64,000 nt of DNA from Lactiplantibacillus plantarum EGD-AQ4 (GTDB taxonomy: Bacteria; Bacillota; Bacilli; Lactobacillales; Lactobacillaceae): contig NZ_AVAQ01000012.1 of NCBI RefSeq assembly GCF_000463075.2, forward strand, positions 124,001 to 188,000, given 5' to 3'. Position numbers and translations under genes: made by a program. Below are positions 33,525-42,208 of this stretch, in pieces. The notes beneath the pieces were generated by a model. That model saw only the letters and a list, made by a program, of their open reading frames with translations, made no database searches and was not told the DNA's origin. The stretch's first letter is position 1. The number at the start of each line of letters is the position of its first letter.

Positions 33525-33541
33525 TTAACATAACTGCAACA
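33525..33541. promoter_or_regulatory. WalR-like box upstream of the lysozyme-like gene
   Basis: TTAACA, five bases, then GCAACA; on the opposite strand this reads TGTTGC and TGTTAA, 11 of 12 matches to the WalR consensus TGTWAH-N5-TGTWAH. WalRK controls peptidoglycan hydrolases in Firmicutes, which fits the gene downstream. Confidence 0.4.
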
Positions 33542-33612
33542 TAATTACGGTATTCTACAGTCATCAGGTTAATCGAGTGACGAAATCAAGGGTAAAAACG
33601 GGGTATACATAC

Positions 33613-34011
33613 ATGATGAAAAATTTTAGGTTGAAATCAATTTTATGGCTGGTGCTGATTGGCTGCGCTTTCGGAATGATGGTCAACGTGGCTAGCAGTT
33701 GGATTCCACAAACGACAATTACGGCGCAAGCGTCTAAAAAGCTGACGCAAGCGCAAAAGATCAAAAAAATCAACGCCAAGCTTTCTAAGGCTAACCGGGC
33801 TGCGAAGAACTGGATTGCCTACCGTGAATCTGGCTACAGTTACACCGCGCGCAATGGCAAATGTTACGGCCGTTATCAACTCTTACGGTCGTACTTACAC
33901 GGTAACTTATCCCCTGTTAATCAGGAAAAACGGGCCAACACCTACGTTAAGGGCCGTTACGGAACCTGGGTCAAGGCCAAGAAATTCTGGCAACATCACC
34001 ACTGGTACTAA
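33613..34011 (+). CDS. Secreted lysozyme/transglycosylase-like protein
   Basis: A 132-residue exported protein. Residues 1-40 form a long signal peptide (LKSILWLVLIGCAFGMM, then ITAQAS). The mature part is a Lys-rich helix and a compact domain with WIAYRESGYSYTARNGKCYGRYQL, where ARESG-type Glu (YRESG) is the expected catalytic acid and GRYQL matches the lysozyme-like fold; the C-terminus WVKAKKFWQHHHWY is aromatic. It is related to the C-terminal domains of the LysM proteins at 2182 and 3358. Acts on cell-wall peptidoglycan. Two ATGs at 33613 and 33616 follow GGGG; the GTG at 33577 lacks a site. Confidence 0.82.
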   Translation: MMKNFRLKSILWLVLIGCAFGMMVNVASSWIPQTTITAQASKKLTQAQKIKKINAKLSKANRAAKNWIAYRESGYSYTARNGKCYGRYQLLRSYLHGNLSPVNQEKRANTYVKGRYGTWVKAKKFWQHHHWY

Positions 34012-34033
34012 CATAAAATTGAAAATTCAGACT

Positions 34034-34087
34034 AAAAACTGCTCGTTCGGCAATGAGATTGTGAATCATTGTTGAACGGGCGGTTTT
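34034..34087 (+). terminator. Rho-independent terminator of the lysozyme-like gene
   Basis: AAAAACTGCTCGTTC pairs with GAACGGGCGGTTTTT (allowing G-U pairs) around an inner AATGA/TCATT stem. Confidence 0.85.
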
Positions 34088-34189
34088 TGACATCATCAGG
34101 CATTGCAGGTCCCAATCAGCAATTTAATAACGTTTTATTAACTGAGCTTTGAATGTAGCAACTGATTCCGCCCATTCAATCACGAGATA

Positions 34190-34207
34190 TTGTGAAAAAT
34201 ATCATTA
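34190..34207. promoter_or_regulatory. Rex-like half-conserved box
   Basis: TTGTGA, six bases, TCATTA: the left half matches the Rex consensus TTGTGA-N6-TCACAA exactly, the right half at four of six. It lies upstream of the -35 of the iron-type alcohol dehydrogenase. Low-confidence NADH-responsive site. Confidence 0.3.
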
Positions 34208-34222
34208 TTTTCCTCAAATCTA

Positions 34223-34251
34223 TTGCAAACTGTAATTATTGCGACTATAAT
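34223..34251 (+). promoter_or_regulatory. Promoter of the iron-type alcohol dehydrogenase gene
   Basis: TTGCAA and TATAAT are separated by exactly 17 bases, about 53 bases upstream of the start codon. Confidence 0.75.
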
Positions 34252-34270
34252 TTGAGCTGTAAATTAGTAA

Positions 34271-34285
34271 TGATAATAATTACAA
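34271..34285 (+). promoter_or_regulatory. Fur-family 7-1-7 box at the transcription start
   Basis: TGATAATAATTACAA resembles the Fur/PerR 7-1-7 consensus (TGATAAT-N-ATTATCA) and lies about 20 bases after the -10, where a repressor would block elongation. It links an iron-type dehydrogenase to iron or peroxide sensing. Confidence 0.5.
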
Positions 34286-34303
34286 TAAAAGAAGGTAATT
34301 GAT

Positions 34304-35476
34304 ATGACTGAACGTAATTTTGATTTCCTAATGCCTAGCGTGAACTTTTTCGGTCCCGGCGTCATTAGCAAGATTGGGGACCGTGCCAAGACCTTAGGAA
34401 TGCACAAACCCGTTATCGTCACGGATAAATTTCTGGAGAGTCTCCCAAATGGTGCCGTTGCCCAAGTTCGGGCCTCACTCGACGCTGCCGGGATCGACTA
34501 TGTCATTTACAATCAAGTCGAACCTAATCCCAAGATTCATAACATTCAAGCCGTCAAAGCACTTTATGAAAGCAACCACGCCGACTCACTGATTACGATT
34601 GGTGGCGGTTCTGCCCATGACACCGGTAAAGGCGCGGGAATCATCATGACCAATGGTGACGACATTACCAAGTTAGCCGGGATTGAAACGCTTAAAAACG
34701 CCCTCCCACCGTTGATTGCGGTCAACACGACTGCTGGGACCGGGTCAGAACTCACCCGACACTGCGTTATTACCAATGAAGCCACCCATTACAAATTCGT
34801 GGTCGCATCATGGCGGAACATGCCGCTGGTTTCGTTCAACGACCCGACATTGATGTTGGACGTGCCTAAGGGATTAACGGCCGCTACGGGGATGGATGCT
34901 TTTGTTCAGGCGATTGAGCCCTTTGTTTCTGTCGACCATAACCCAATTACGGACTCACAGTGCATTCAAGCCATCAAGTTGATTGAATCTTCCTTACGTG
35001 AAGCGGTCGCCAACGGTCATAATCTTGAAGCCCGGACCCACATGGTCGAAGCCGAAATGCTTGCTGGAATGGCCTTTAACAACGCCAACTTAGGTTACGT
35101 GCACGCGATGGCTCATCAACTCGGTGGTCAATACGATGCACCCCACGGGGTCTGCTGCGCCTTGTTATTACCGTACGTTGAAGAATATAACCTGATTGCT
35201 TGCCCAGAACGCTTTGCGGAACTGGCAAAAATCATGGGCGAAAATACCGATGGCTTATCGACCCGCGATGCCGCCGAATTAGCTATTAAAGCGATGAAAC
35301 AACTCAGTGAAGACGTCGGTATTCCACATTCAATCAAAGAAATCGGCGCCAAAATCGAGGATTTCGAACACATGGCCAGCAACGCCCTCAAAGACGGCAA
35401 CGCCTTCTCGAACCCGCGCAAAGGCACCAAGGAAGACATCATCAAGATTTTCCAAGCTGCTTACGACGCGAACTAA
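34304..35476 (+). CDS. Iron-containing (group III) alcohol dehydrogenase
   Basis: A 390-residue NAD(P)-dependent alcohol dehydrogenase of the iron-activated family (1,3-propanediol/butanol type). The cofactor motif GGGSAHDTGKG is near residue 98. Metal ligands are Asp in GMDAF, and His in VHAMAHQ and in PHGVC. The second ligand, normally His four residues after that Asp (GMDALTHAIE), is Gln here (GMDAFVQAIE). The enzyme may use another metal or have altered activity. ATG follows GAAGG. Monocistronic, with a clear promoter and a Fur-like box; probably acts in NADH re-oxidation by reducing aldehydes. Confidence 0.92.
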   Translation: MTERNFDFLMPSVNFFGPGVISKIGDRAKTLGMHKPVIVTDKFLESLPNGAVAQVRASLDAAGIDYVIYNQVEPNPKIHNIQAVKALYESNHADSLITIGGGSAHDTGKGAGIIMTNGDDITKLAGIETLKNALPPLIAVNTTAGTGSELTRHCVITNEATHYKFVVASWRNMPLVSFNDPTLMLDVPKGLTAATGMDAFVQAIEPFVSVDHNPITDSQCIQAIKLIESSLREAVANGHNLEARTHMVEAEMLAGMAFNNANLGYVHAMAHQLGGQYDAPHGVCCALLLPYVEEYNLIACPERFAELAKIMGENTDGLSTRDAAELAIKAMKQLSEDVGIPHSIKEIGAKIEDFEHMASNALKDGNAFSNPRKGTKEDIIKIFQAAYDAN

Positions 35477-35721
35477 AACTGGGCCTAGCTGACAAAGGCC
35501 CCCTGGTTTCAAATCACTCGCACTGACTGCGAACGTGCAAATGACAGCGGTTTCTTATGCAGCTTAGTTCATTGAATCGTCACTAATGGCCGACTCCATT
35601 AAATCACCACTGATAACTTTGCTCGTTGAATCCGTGCGCAACTGCTCATCAGTACCAGCAGCACGCCATCGCAAGTTTAACCAAGATTGCCACGCCGTTT
35701 GCCAACAGCCTCACAGTCAAC

Positions 35722-35774
35722 AAAAAGCAACACCGCAGTTAGCGCGTTTACGCTAGAGCTGCGGTGTTGCTTTT
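35722..35774. terminator. Strong bidirectional terminator between the two alcohol dehydrogenase genes
   Basis: AAAAAGCAACACCGCAG pairs with CTGCGGTGTTGCTTTT. The rest of 35477-35812 holds no supported gene; a weak GGGCC/GGCCC hairpin follows the iron-type gene. Confidence 0.9.
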
Positions 35775-35812
35775 ACACTTATTTCAATCTGTTAGAGGCA
35801 TCCGTCACAAGC

Positions 35813-36934
35813 CTATTTGCCAGGGACGTAGTCTTCATCGATAATCAAGACTGGTTTGATGGTCTTACCACTACCAGAATCGGCATTGGCTTGATTAATA
35901 TCTTCAAAATTGTAGAACTTTTCAGTCTTTTCAAATGGGAACATACCATGTTGATAGAAGTCAATCAACCGTGGAATATCAACACCAGGAATAGAATCAC
36001 CCATGTTGACCCCGATGACTTTCTTGTCGTCCACGCAAAGGTCGTTCCATGAACTGATGGTAATGTTCTTGGCCGTTACGGCGATCAAAGCAGCCGTCCC
36101 ACCTTGTGCTAAGGCGTGGATTGCGGAAACCATTACGGGTTCAACACCGGTCGTATCAACGGCGAAGTCAACCCCATAGCCGTGCGTCAACTTCTTGATA
36201 GCTTCGACTGGGTCTTCTTCCTTACTGTTGATCGCGTGAGTTGCGCCTAATTCCTTGGCTAATTCCAACCGTGAATCCACAATATCAACGGCGATAACTT
36301 CAGTACAGCCTGAAATCTTACCAGCCATCATGGCAGCTAAACCAACCGCACCAGTCCCAAAGACCGCGATCGTTTGACCAGGACGTGGTTGGAGACTATT
36401 CAAGACAGTCCCACTACCAGTCACATAGCCACAGCCTAAAGGTCCTAAGCGCCGTAAGTCTAATTCCTTAGGTACTTTAACGGCATTACGTTGGTCAACC
36501 ACCGTATGGGTCGTGAATGAGGATTGGTCGAACATGTCACTGATATGTTGGCCGTTTTCTTGGAAATGATCTGAACCATCTGGACGGGTCCCACTCAAGT
36601 TGTAATCCGCGTAGTTCCGGCACTTGGTTGGCATCCCTTTCAAACAGTTGTCACAAGTCCCGTCAGCGTAAAATGACAAGATAACGTGGTCGCCAACTTC
36701 AAAGTTAGTGACTTCAGAACCCACTTTTTCAACGATTCCTGAGCCTTCATGGCCTAAGATAACGGGATAGCCGAGTGAGGCATCCCCGCGCCGAATCGCT
36801 TCGTCAGAGTGACAAATCCCGGATGCCACGATTTTAATTTGTAAATCAGTTGGCGTCATTTCCGCCAAATCAATATCATCTTTAATGACAAATGGATCGT
36901 TAACTTTATCAACTACTGCTGCTTTAATCTTCAT
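35813..36934 (-). CDS. Zinc-type NAD-dependent alcohol dehydrogenase (MDR, aryl/benzyl-alcohol-like)
   Basis: A 373-residue medium-chain dehydrogenase. Catalytic zinc ligands are Cys in GICHSD, His in LGHEGSG and Cys in LGCGYVTG. The cofactor motif is GTGAVGLAA, followed by an Asp (AVDIVD) favouring NAD. The structural zinc loop DGTCDNCLKGMPTKC has only three of the usual four Cys; the first is Asp. The ATG at 36934 is chosen because GAGGG lies seven bases upstream; the TTG at 36940 is too close. Two cre-like sites upstream suggest carbon catabolite control. Monocistronic. Confidence 0.92.
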   Translation of the reverse strand: MKIKAAVVDKVNDPFVIKDDIDLAEMTPTDLQIKIVASGICHSDEAIRRGDASLGYPVILGHEGSGIVEKVGSEVTNFEVGDHVILSFYADGTCDNCLKGMPTKCRNYADYNLSGTRPDGSDHFQENGQHISDMFDQSSFTTHTVVDQRNAVKVPKELDLRRLGPLGCGYVTGSGTVLNSLQPRPGQTIAVFGTGAVGLAAMMAGKISGCTEVIAVDIVDSRLELAKELGATHAINSKEEDPVEAIKKLTHGYGVDFAVDTTGVEPVMVSAIHALAQGGTAALIAVTAKNITISSWNDLCVDDKKVIGVNMGDSIPGVDIPRLIDFYQHGMFPFEKTEKFYNFEDINQANADSGSGKTIKPVLIIDEDYVPGK

Positions 36935-36960
36935 AATCAAACCCTCGTTTCAAATAGTAT

Positions 36961-36974
36961 GTAAAACGCTTACA
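36961..36974 (-). promoter_or_regulatory. cre site 1 (CcpA) upstream of the zinc-type alcohol dehydrogenase
   Basis: GTAAAACGCTTACA matches the cre consensus TGAAARCGYTTWCA at 12 of 14 positions and lies 27 bases before the start codon. Confidence 0.65.
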
Positions 36975-37004
36975 ATTCATATTGTTACACAATCCACAAA
37001 TAAA

Positions 37005-37018
37005 TTCAAACGCTTTCA
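37005..37018 (-). promoter_or_regulatory. cre site 2 (CcpA) upstream of the zinc-type alcohol dehydrogenase
   Basis: TTCAAACGCTTTCA matches the cre consensus at 12 of 14 positions, 44 bases from site 1, centre to centre. The gap to 37176 is otherwise AT-rich with no gene. Confidence 0.6.
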
Positions 37019-37175
37019 TTATCGTTTACAAACGTCCAAAACCTATTAATACCGGCTAATTGCTGATTTTGCCCTAACGATATGATACTCAATTAGTGTA
37101 AATATAATACTCATTTGCACTGTCTTGTGAAGTTCATCGGTTATTTTCACTCATTTAGTGCCACTTTCATGTAAA

Positions 37176-37218
37176 TAAAAATCGGCATGGTGCCCCATTA
37201 CAGGCACCACACCGATTC
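37176..37218 (-). terminator. Terminator of the copper operon
   Basis: On the minus strand AATCGGTGTGGTGCC pairs with GGCACCATGCCGATT and is followed by T residues. Confidence 0.85.
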
Positions 37219-37271
37219 ATTTGCGCTATTTAATTTGTCGTCAGTATCTCACTGACAAAATGCGTCACACT

Positions 37272-39200
37272 TTAGACTGGTTGCGCTGCCGCCGTGCCCA
37301 GCTTGGCCTTATTGAGCAAGACCGAGCTCGTCACGACTGACAACGAGCTAAACGCCATCGCTAAGCCCGCTAATTCGGGACTTAAGGTTAGTCCAATCGC
37401 ATAGAAGACTCCGGCGGCAACTGGAATCCCGAGCACGTTGTACACGAAGGCCCAGAATAGGTTGAGCTTGATCCGGTTAAACGTCTTCTTGCTCAACGCT
37501 AACGCCCGGTCAACATCGCGCAGGTCATTCTTAACCAGCACAATGCCACCCGCATCGATAGCGATATCCGTTCCAGAACCCATCGCAATACCGACATCGG
37601 CGGTGGTCAAGGCAGGTGCATCATTGATACCATCACCGACAAAGGCCACTTTGCCCGTCTTTTGAAGGGCTTCAACGTGGGCAGCCTTGTCACCTGGTAA
37701 CACGTCGGCAATCACGTCATCGATACCCACTTGTGCCGCAACCGCCTGCGCGACCCGCGGATTATCCCCCGTCAACATGACGGTCTTCAATCCCCGTGCT
37801 TTCAGGCTCGCAATAGCCGCTTTGGACGTTGATTTGGCCACATCTTGAATGGCAATCAGGCCAATAATTTGATGATTGAGACCGACGTAGACCACCGTTT
37901 TAGCCGCGTCCTGTAGCTTCGTGGCGGCTTGGGCCAAGTCATCGCTAATCGTCTCGTCCACCAATAACTTATGATTACCCACCACGGCAGCTTGACCTTC
38001 GATTTGTGCGGTGACACCCTTACCTTCAACCGCTTGAAAATCAGTGGCTGTCGGTGCTTGAATCGCACTATCCTGGCCACGTTTTAAAATTGCGGCGGCG
38101 AGTGGATGTTCTGAAGCGGCTTCGAGGCTAGTTGCGACCCGCAAGACTTGCGCTTCATCACCCACGATGTCCGTTACTTGGGGCTTGCCCACGGTAATCG
38201 TCCCAGTCTTGTCAAAAACGACCGTTTGAATTTCGTTAACAGCTTCCAACACTTCACCGTTTTTGATCAAAATTCCGAGCTTGGCACCACGGCCAGTTCC
38301 GACCATTAAAGCAGTCGGTGTCGCTAAACCGAGCGCACACGGACAAGCAATCACCACGACCGCCACGGCAAAAATCAAAGCATTCGCCAAACTTGCGCCG
38401 AGTAACACGTACCAAGTCAGGAACGTCAAAATGGCAATAATTAAAACCACCGGTACGAAAATATCAGAGACTTTATCCGTCAGCTTTTGAATCGGCGCAT
38501 GACTGTTCTGAGCCTTCTTAACCAGTTCAACGATTTGTGCCAGCATCGTTTGGTCACCGACCTTGCTAGCTCGAAACTGGAACGTCCCGTTACTATTGAT
38601 CGTCGAACCAATCACGGCGTCCGATTCGTGTTTTTGTACCGGCATACTTTCACCCGTCACCATTGATTCATCAACGGTCGATTGACCAGCCGTAATGACC
38701 CCATCGACTGGGATTTTCTGGCCAGGTTTGACCCGAATAATATCCCCAACGACCACTTGTTCTAATGGTACTTGCACAAACTCGGTGCCCCGCAAAACTT
38801 CCGCTTCTTTGGCTTGCAAGCCGACCAATTTGGCAACCGCACTCGAGGCGTTGTGCCGCATCCGCTCTTCAAAGACCTGTCCTAATAAGACGAAGGTCGT
38901 GACAAGTGCCGCACTTTCGAAGAAGACCGCTTGACCAGTCGCCATCGCATACAAACTGTAAAAATAGGCTGTGGCCGTCCCGATTGCGACTAATGTATCC
39001 ATGTTGGCGTGGTGCTTTTTAAATGACGCCCAGGCACTTTGCAGAAATGGCCGTGCCGACACGAGCATGATCACTGTCGTCAGTGCGAGTTGCGTCCAAT
39101 CACCACCCGGAAGCATCCAGCCAAATGGCATCAGAATCATATTTGCTAATAACGGTAATGAAAAAATTAATGAAATCCAAAACCGACGCGTCGTTGTCAT
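37272..39200 (-). CDS. copA: Copper-translocating P1B-type ATPase, no N-terminal metal-binding domain
   Basis: A 642-residue copper-exporting ATPase. Motifs in order: TGES (actuator), CPC in [14 protein letters not shown] (membrane copper site), DKTGT (phosphorylated Asp), SEHP, and [10 protein letters not shown]. The last two helices have YN and MAFSS, as in Cu+ pumps. It starts within the first membrane segments and lacks the usual N-terminal HMA (GMTCxxC) domains, so copper delivery may depend on the two cupredoxin-like proteins encoded just upstream. ATG overlaps the preceding gene by four bases (ATGA). CopY-type boxes control the operon. Confidence 0.92.
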   Translation of the reverse strand: MTTTRRFWISLIFSLPLLANMILMPFGWMLPGGDWTQLALTTVIMLVSARPFLQSAWASFKKHHANMDTLVAIGTATAYFYSLYAMATGQAVFFESAALVTTFVLLGQVFEERMRHNASSAVAKLVGLQAKEAEVLRGTEFVQVPLEQVVVGDIIRVKPGQKIPVDGVITAGQSTVDESMVTGESMPVQKHESDAVIGSTINSNGTFQFRASKVGDQTMLAQIVELVKKAQNSHAPIQKLTDKVSDIFVPVVLIIAILTFLTWYVLLGASLANALIFAVAVVVIACPCALGLATPTALMVGTGRGAKLGILIKNGEVLEAVNEIQTVVFDKTGTITVGKPQVTDIVGDEAQVLRVATSLEAASEHPLAAAILKRGQDSAIQAPTATDFQAVEGKGVTAQIEGQAAVVGNHKLLVDETISDDLAQAATKLQDAAKTVVYVGLNHQIIGLIAIQDVAKSTSKAAIASLKARGLKTVMLTGDNPRVAQAVAAQVGIDDVIADVLPGDKAAHVEALQKTGKVAFVGDGINDAPALTTADVGIAMGSGTDIAIDAGGIVLVKNDLRDVDRALALSKKTFNRIKLNLFWAFVYNVLGIPVAAGVFYAIGLTLSPELAGLAMAFSSLSVVTSSVLLNKAKLGTAAAQPV

Positions 39201-39466
39201 CCTTGGACCACCACTTTTCCACTAACCATATCCATGCCACAACTGAAGGTGAACTCACCCGCTTGGTCCGTTGGAATCGTGACCGTTTGGGGCTGATCGA
39301 TTGGCAAATCCGTCGCAAATCCTAAGTCGTTTGAATGAACGTGTTCCAAACAACCTTGCGTGCTTGTACGGGTAAACGTCAATTGTGCGGGTACTCCTTG
39401 TTTAACCGTTACCTCAGCAGGTTCATATTTACCGTTAACCGTAATTTTAATATTTTGTTCAGTCAT
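39197..39466 (-). CDS. Cytosolic cupredoxin-like protein
   Basis: An 89-residue single-domain cupredoxin-like protein without signal or anchor. Candidate copper ligands are the Cys in [11 protein letters not shown] and the Cys-Gly-Met-Asp-Met block near residue 76 (SCGMDMVSG). The fold is predicted from [16 protein letters not shown] and TDQAGEFTF. It overlaps the ATPase start by four bases and follows a membrane-anchored paralog, so it may act as a copper carrier in place of the missing HMA domain (inference). ATG follows AGGAATCAG. Confidence 0.82.
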   Translation of the reverse strand: MTEQNIKITVNGKYEPAEVTVKQGVPAQLTFTRTSTQGCLEHVHSNDLGFATDLPIDQPQTVTIPTDQAGEFTFSCGMDMVSGKVVVQG

Positions 39467-39497
39467 AATCTGATTCCTCCGTTAATTAATGTTGAAT

Positions 39498-39881
39498 TTA
39501 TTTAACAATGACTTTGCCATGGAACATATCCATTCCACAGGCCCACTGGTATTCGCCAGCTTTGCTAGTGTCAATCGTAACCGTCTGCGTTTGATTTTGT
39601 GGTAATTCTTTGTTGATACCGAAGTCACTGAAAACGACGTGGTCCAAACAACTGGATGCATCCTTACGCGTGAAATTGAGCACGGCCGGAACGCCCTGCT
39701 TGAGCACGACTTGTTCTGGCGAATAACCACCATTCACTTCAACATCCACTTGTTGCAAATCCACATCAGCGTCCGCAGTCACCGTCGCCGTCGTGTGCTT
39801 GCCGAAGAACCACCACAGAATAAAACCAATCGCAGCCAAGCCAATAATCAAAACTAAGCCTTTCGTTATCATCCAACCCAT
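39498..39881 (-). CDS. Membrane-anchored cupredoxin-like protein
   Basis: A 127-residue protein with one N-terminal membrane helix (residues 6-26) and an extracellular cupredoxin-like domain (40-127). The same ligand pattern is present as in the next gene: SSCLDHVVFSD and ACGMDMFHG. It is first in the operon and probably binds copper at the outer face. The start ATG follows GGGAGATGGG. Two CopY-type boxes lie 22-70 bases upstream. The spacing to the next gene is 31 bases. Confidence 0.82.
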   Translation of the reverse strand: MGWMITKGLVLIIGLAAIGFILWWFFGKHTTATVTADADVDLQQVDVEVNGGYSPEQVVLKQGVPAVLNFTRKDASSCLDHVVFSDFGINKELPQNQTQTVTIDTSKAGEYQWACGMDMFHGKVIVK

Positions 39882-39902
39882 CTCCCAATCTACATTGTCG
39901 TT

Positions 39903-39912
39903 TACATTTGTA
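39903..39912 (-). promoter_or_regulatory. CopY box 1
   Basis: TACATTTGTA is an exact match to the cop-box consensus KACANNTGTM (with its palindromic form). It lies 22 bases upstream of the first copper gene. Confidence 0.75.
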
Positions 39913-39941
39913 ATTTATATGACTAGCTTACCGTCATCGTT

Positions 39942-39951
39942 TACAATTGTC
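39942..39951 (-). promoter_or_regulatory. CopY box 2
   Basis: TACAATTGTC also matches KACANNTGTM, 39 bases from box 1. No copY gene is seen within the window, so the repressor is encoded elsewhere. Confidence 0.7.
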
Positions 39952-40330
39952 AACGATAAAATTCAAAAAAATCGACCATTATTCGAATCGCCGACCTTTA
40001 ACAGTTTCTTACTATAGTAGGAAGTTGCAGCCGTGAATAATCCGAGTAGCCCTGTCAACAGAAAAAATGAGCAACAAAAAAACTTTTCAAGTCCACCGAC
40101 CCAAAAAGTTTATCATGATGCGATTTCATTATTTCAACGCACAGACCAGGCGTAACTGGGCAGAACTAACAGAACTAACCGATCTAACTGACCGTCCGCT
40201 GTGAACCGTCTCAAAATCAGGAGCAGCCAGCTTTCCGTAATTAATGCCGACAAACCACTAGCGCAATACGACACTCAGGTGGCTGGTTACCTGAGCATCA
40301 AGTGACAAATGCTAGTGATACCGCATTTAC
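39952..40330. other. Intergenic region
   Basis: About 380 bases without a supported gene. A CTCAGGT/ACCTGAG hairpin near 40273-40293 lies just beyond the mucin-binding remnant, but no T run follows it on the minus strand. Confidence 0.4.
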
Positions 40331-41884
40331 TTAACGTCGTAACCACCGCTGAACACGTTTGATGCTTGCATATAAGGTACGGCTTCGGTGGTTGGCGTCC
40401 TGATTGGGACAAACGCCAAGGGTACCTGCCGAATAGCTTGATTTAGACGATTTTCCTGCTGGCGGCAGTGGTGCATTTACCCAACCGATTCCCGTCGATT
40501 GATGCGTGTCAGCCGCTGGCGATTGCTGATTTGCATCAGAACTTTCAGCAGAACCCACATTAGTTTCGTGCTGCTGAATAGGTGCTGACTCGGCAGGATG
40601 ATGTTGATCATTATGCCGTGGATTGAGCAGTTTCTGGTTGACGTGCTGCTCATCGATCATTTCACTGGTTAATGGTGTCTTGACATCAACTTTTGCCTCA
40701 GAATCACTGTCGTCGGACGTGCTCAAATGATTGGTGCCAGCTGGCTCAGAATCATCCGGTACTTGGTGATAAGTGACCGTAACTTGTTGCGACTGGGTCG
40801 CTGGATTAACCGTTAATGCGGCGACGCGGTCGACATCTGGGACCTTACCCGCAATGACGGGGGACGGCACTGCCGGCATGGTATCCGTATCAATCGCATG
40901 CCAGGCTTGATAAGTCAATTGACCAGTGACCAAGTCAATCTGTGCAGACCGCTGAAAACTAATACTTTGGTACACCCGATCAGCTACGGTTGCGCCTTCC
41001 GAATCAACGTAGTTAATGGTCCGACTGATTGACCGCATCAGATGGGTGCGGTCACTACGAATTGGATAGGTCAACTTGGGATAACGTTTATCCACAGGTT
41101 GACCAGGAATGCCCGGATGATCCGGCGAAATCGTCAAGCGCTGATGGCCGTAACTGACGGTATGGGTGGCCATTTGTGGCGTTTTAACGGTGACGACCTG
41201 ACTAGTCAGCGCACTGATATTGGGTTTCGTATACCCCGCATTCGTTAGATCCGGTGAAATCACTGGGTCGAAATGGTCGCGGCCAACTCGCAACCAGGCT
41301 TGGTCCGGCAAGCCAGTATCAACCTGCCCATCATCATTGAGGTCATAACCTAGGATCGTTCCCGTCCGCTTTTCAACAATCATCATTTGGCGATACACCA
41401 CGAGTTGCTGGACTTCAGGTGCAACTGATTGGTGCGTCCATCGATCAACATACGAGACAGTCCGGCGTTTCGTGCGATAACTGGGAATCGTTTTGGTCGC
41501 CGAGCGATAATAAACGTTGACGATAACGTCTTGGTCATCCGCATTTACAACCATTTGCTGCGGCACAACTTTCAGGTCTGGGGCCGCATAATCTTGCTGG
41601 CTCAGATCTGGTGAACGGACTGCTGAAAACCAAGGTGCAGAGCCCACTAATAACCATGCTTGATCCTGATTACAAGTGTCTACCTGCCCATCTCCATCTG
41701 TATCGTAACCCAGCAGTGTCCCATCACTAGCAACCACGGTTAACAGGCCATAAGTGACCCGCTGAGTAACTGATGCCACCCCTGTAATCGGCTGCAAATC
41801 TTCCCGATCCAAATAATGAATCGTTCGTGTAATGGTCCGTTCAGTTGATTGAACTTGTGTTGTGACTGAATCATCGCTAATCAT
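40331..41884 (-). CDS. Mucin-binding-type (MucBP) surface-protein remnant
   Basis: A 517-residue ORF with at least three MucBP-like repeats (RTITRTIHYLDRED, RTKRRTVSYVDRW, RSISRTINYVDSEG). The first two are followed by GYDTDGDGQVD and GYDLNDDGQVD, calcium-loop-like motifs. There is no signal peptide at the start. The C-terminus reads LPPAGKSSKSSYSAGTLG and then goes on into a basic non-hydrophobic tail, so the expected LPxTG anchor and membrane helix are lost, and neither other frame restores them. It is probably a decayed fragment of a larger cell-wall mucin-binding protein. ATG follows GGTGGTG, so some translation is possible. Confidence 0.6.
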   Translation of the reverse strand: MISDDSVTTQVQSTERTITRTIHYLDREDLQPITGVASVTQRVTYGLLTVVASDGTLLGYDTDGDGQVDTCNQDQAWLLVGSAPWFSAVRSPDLSQQDYAAPDLKVVPQQMVVNADDQDVIVNVYYRSATKTIPSYRTKRRTVSYVDRWTHQSVAPEVQQLVVYRQMMIVEKRTGTILGYDLNDDGQVDTGLPDQAWLRVGRDHFDPVISPDLTNAGYTKPNISALTSQVVTVKTPQMATHTVSYGHQRLTISPDHPGIPGQPVDKRYPKLTYPIRSDRTHLMRSISRTINYVDSEGATVADRVYQSISFQRSAQIDLVTGQLTYQAWHAIDTDTMPAVPSPVIAGKVPDVDRVAALTVNPATQSQQVTVTYHQVPDDSEPAGTNHLSTSDDSDSEAKVDVKTPLTSEMIDEQHVNQKLLNPRHNDQHHPAESAPIQQHETNVGSAESSDANQQSPAADTHQSTGIGWVNAPLPPAGKSSKSSYSAGTLGVCPNQDANHRSRTLYASIKRVQRWLRR

Positions 41885-42208
41885 TAAATCACCACCATTA
41901 ATCGCACTTTTAATGAAAACGGGACAGTGGCCATACTAGCAAGGGCTGTTTGCAGCGACCGTTGGATTTTCCACATTTCAAAACATTGCTGGGTGTCAAG
42001 ACTAATCAAATTCGTGGACTTCTCCACTTTCTCAGTGGACGCCAGGTATCCCCTGAGTTTTATACACCCAATCGAAAATCCATAACCTTTCCCGTTTAGT
42101 TTAACCAAAAAAAGACATATTTTAAACTTCAGTGCCTAGTATACTGACATTTTGGAGCTAAAACGGGAATTTGTATTGCACGGGAATAGTTCACACTAAA
42201 AATACAAC
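41885..42208. other. Intergenic region upstream of the MucBP remnant
   Basis: Between the remnant and the AraC gene. A 74-codon ORF (41884-42108, minus) abuts the remnant, but its sequence gives no credible signal peptide. A GTGGACTTCTCC / AGTGGAC hairpin is seen near 42015-42040. Nothing else supported. Confidence 0.35.

Noticed and set aside
41884-42108. 74-codon minus-strand ORF abutting the MucBP remnant, possibly its lost signal-peptide exon-like part
   Set aside because: Only a GFSI-like string resembles a YSIRK signal, there is no hydrophobic core, and the frame does not join the remnant. Not supported as a gene.
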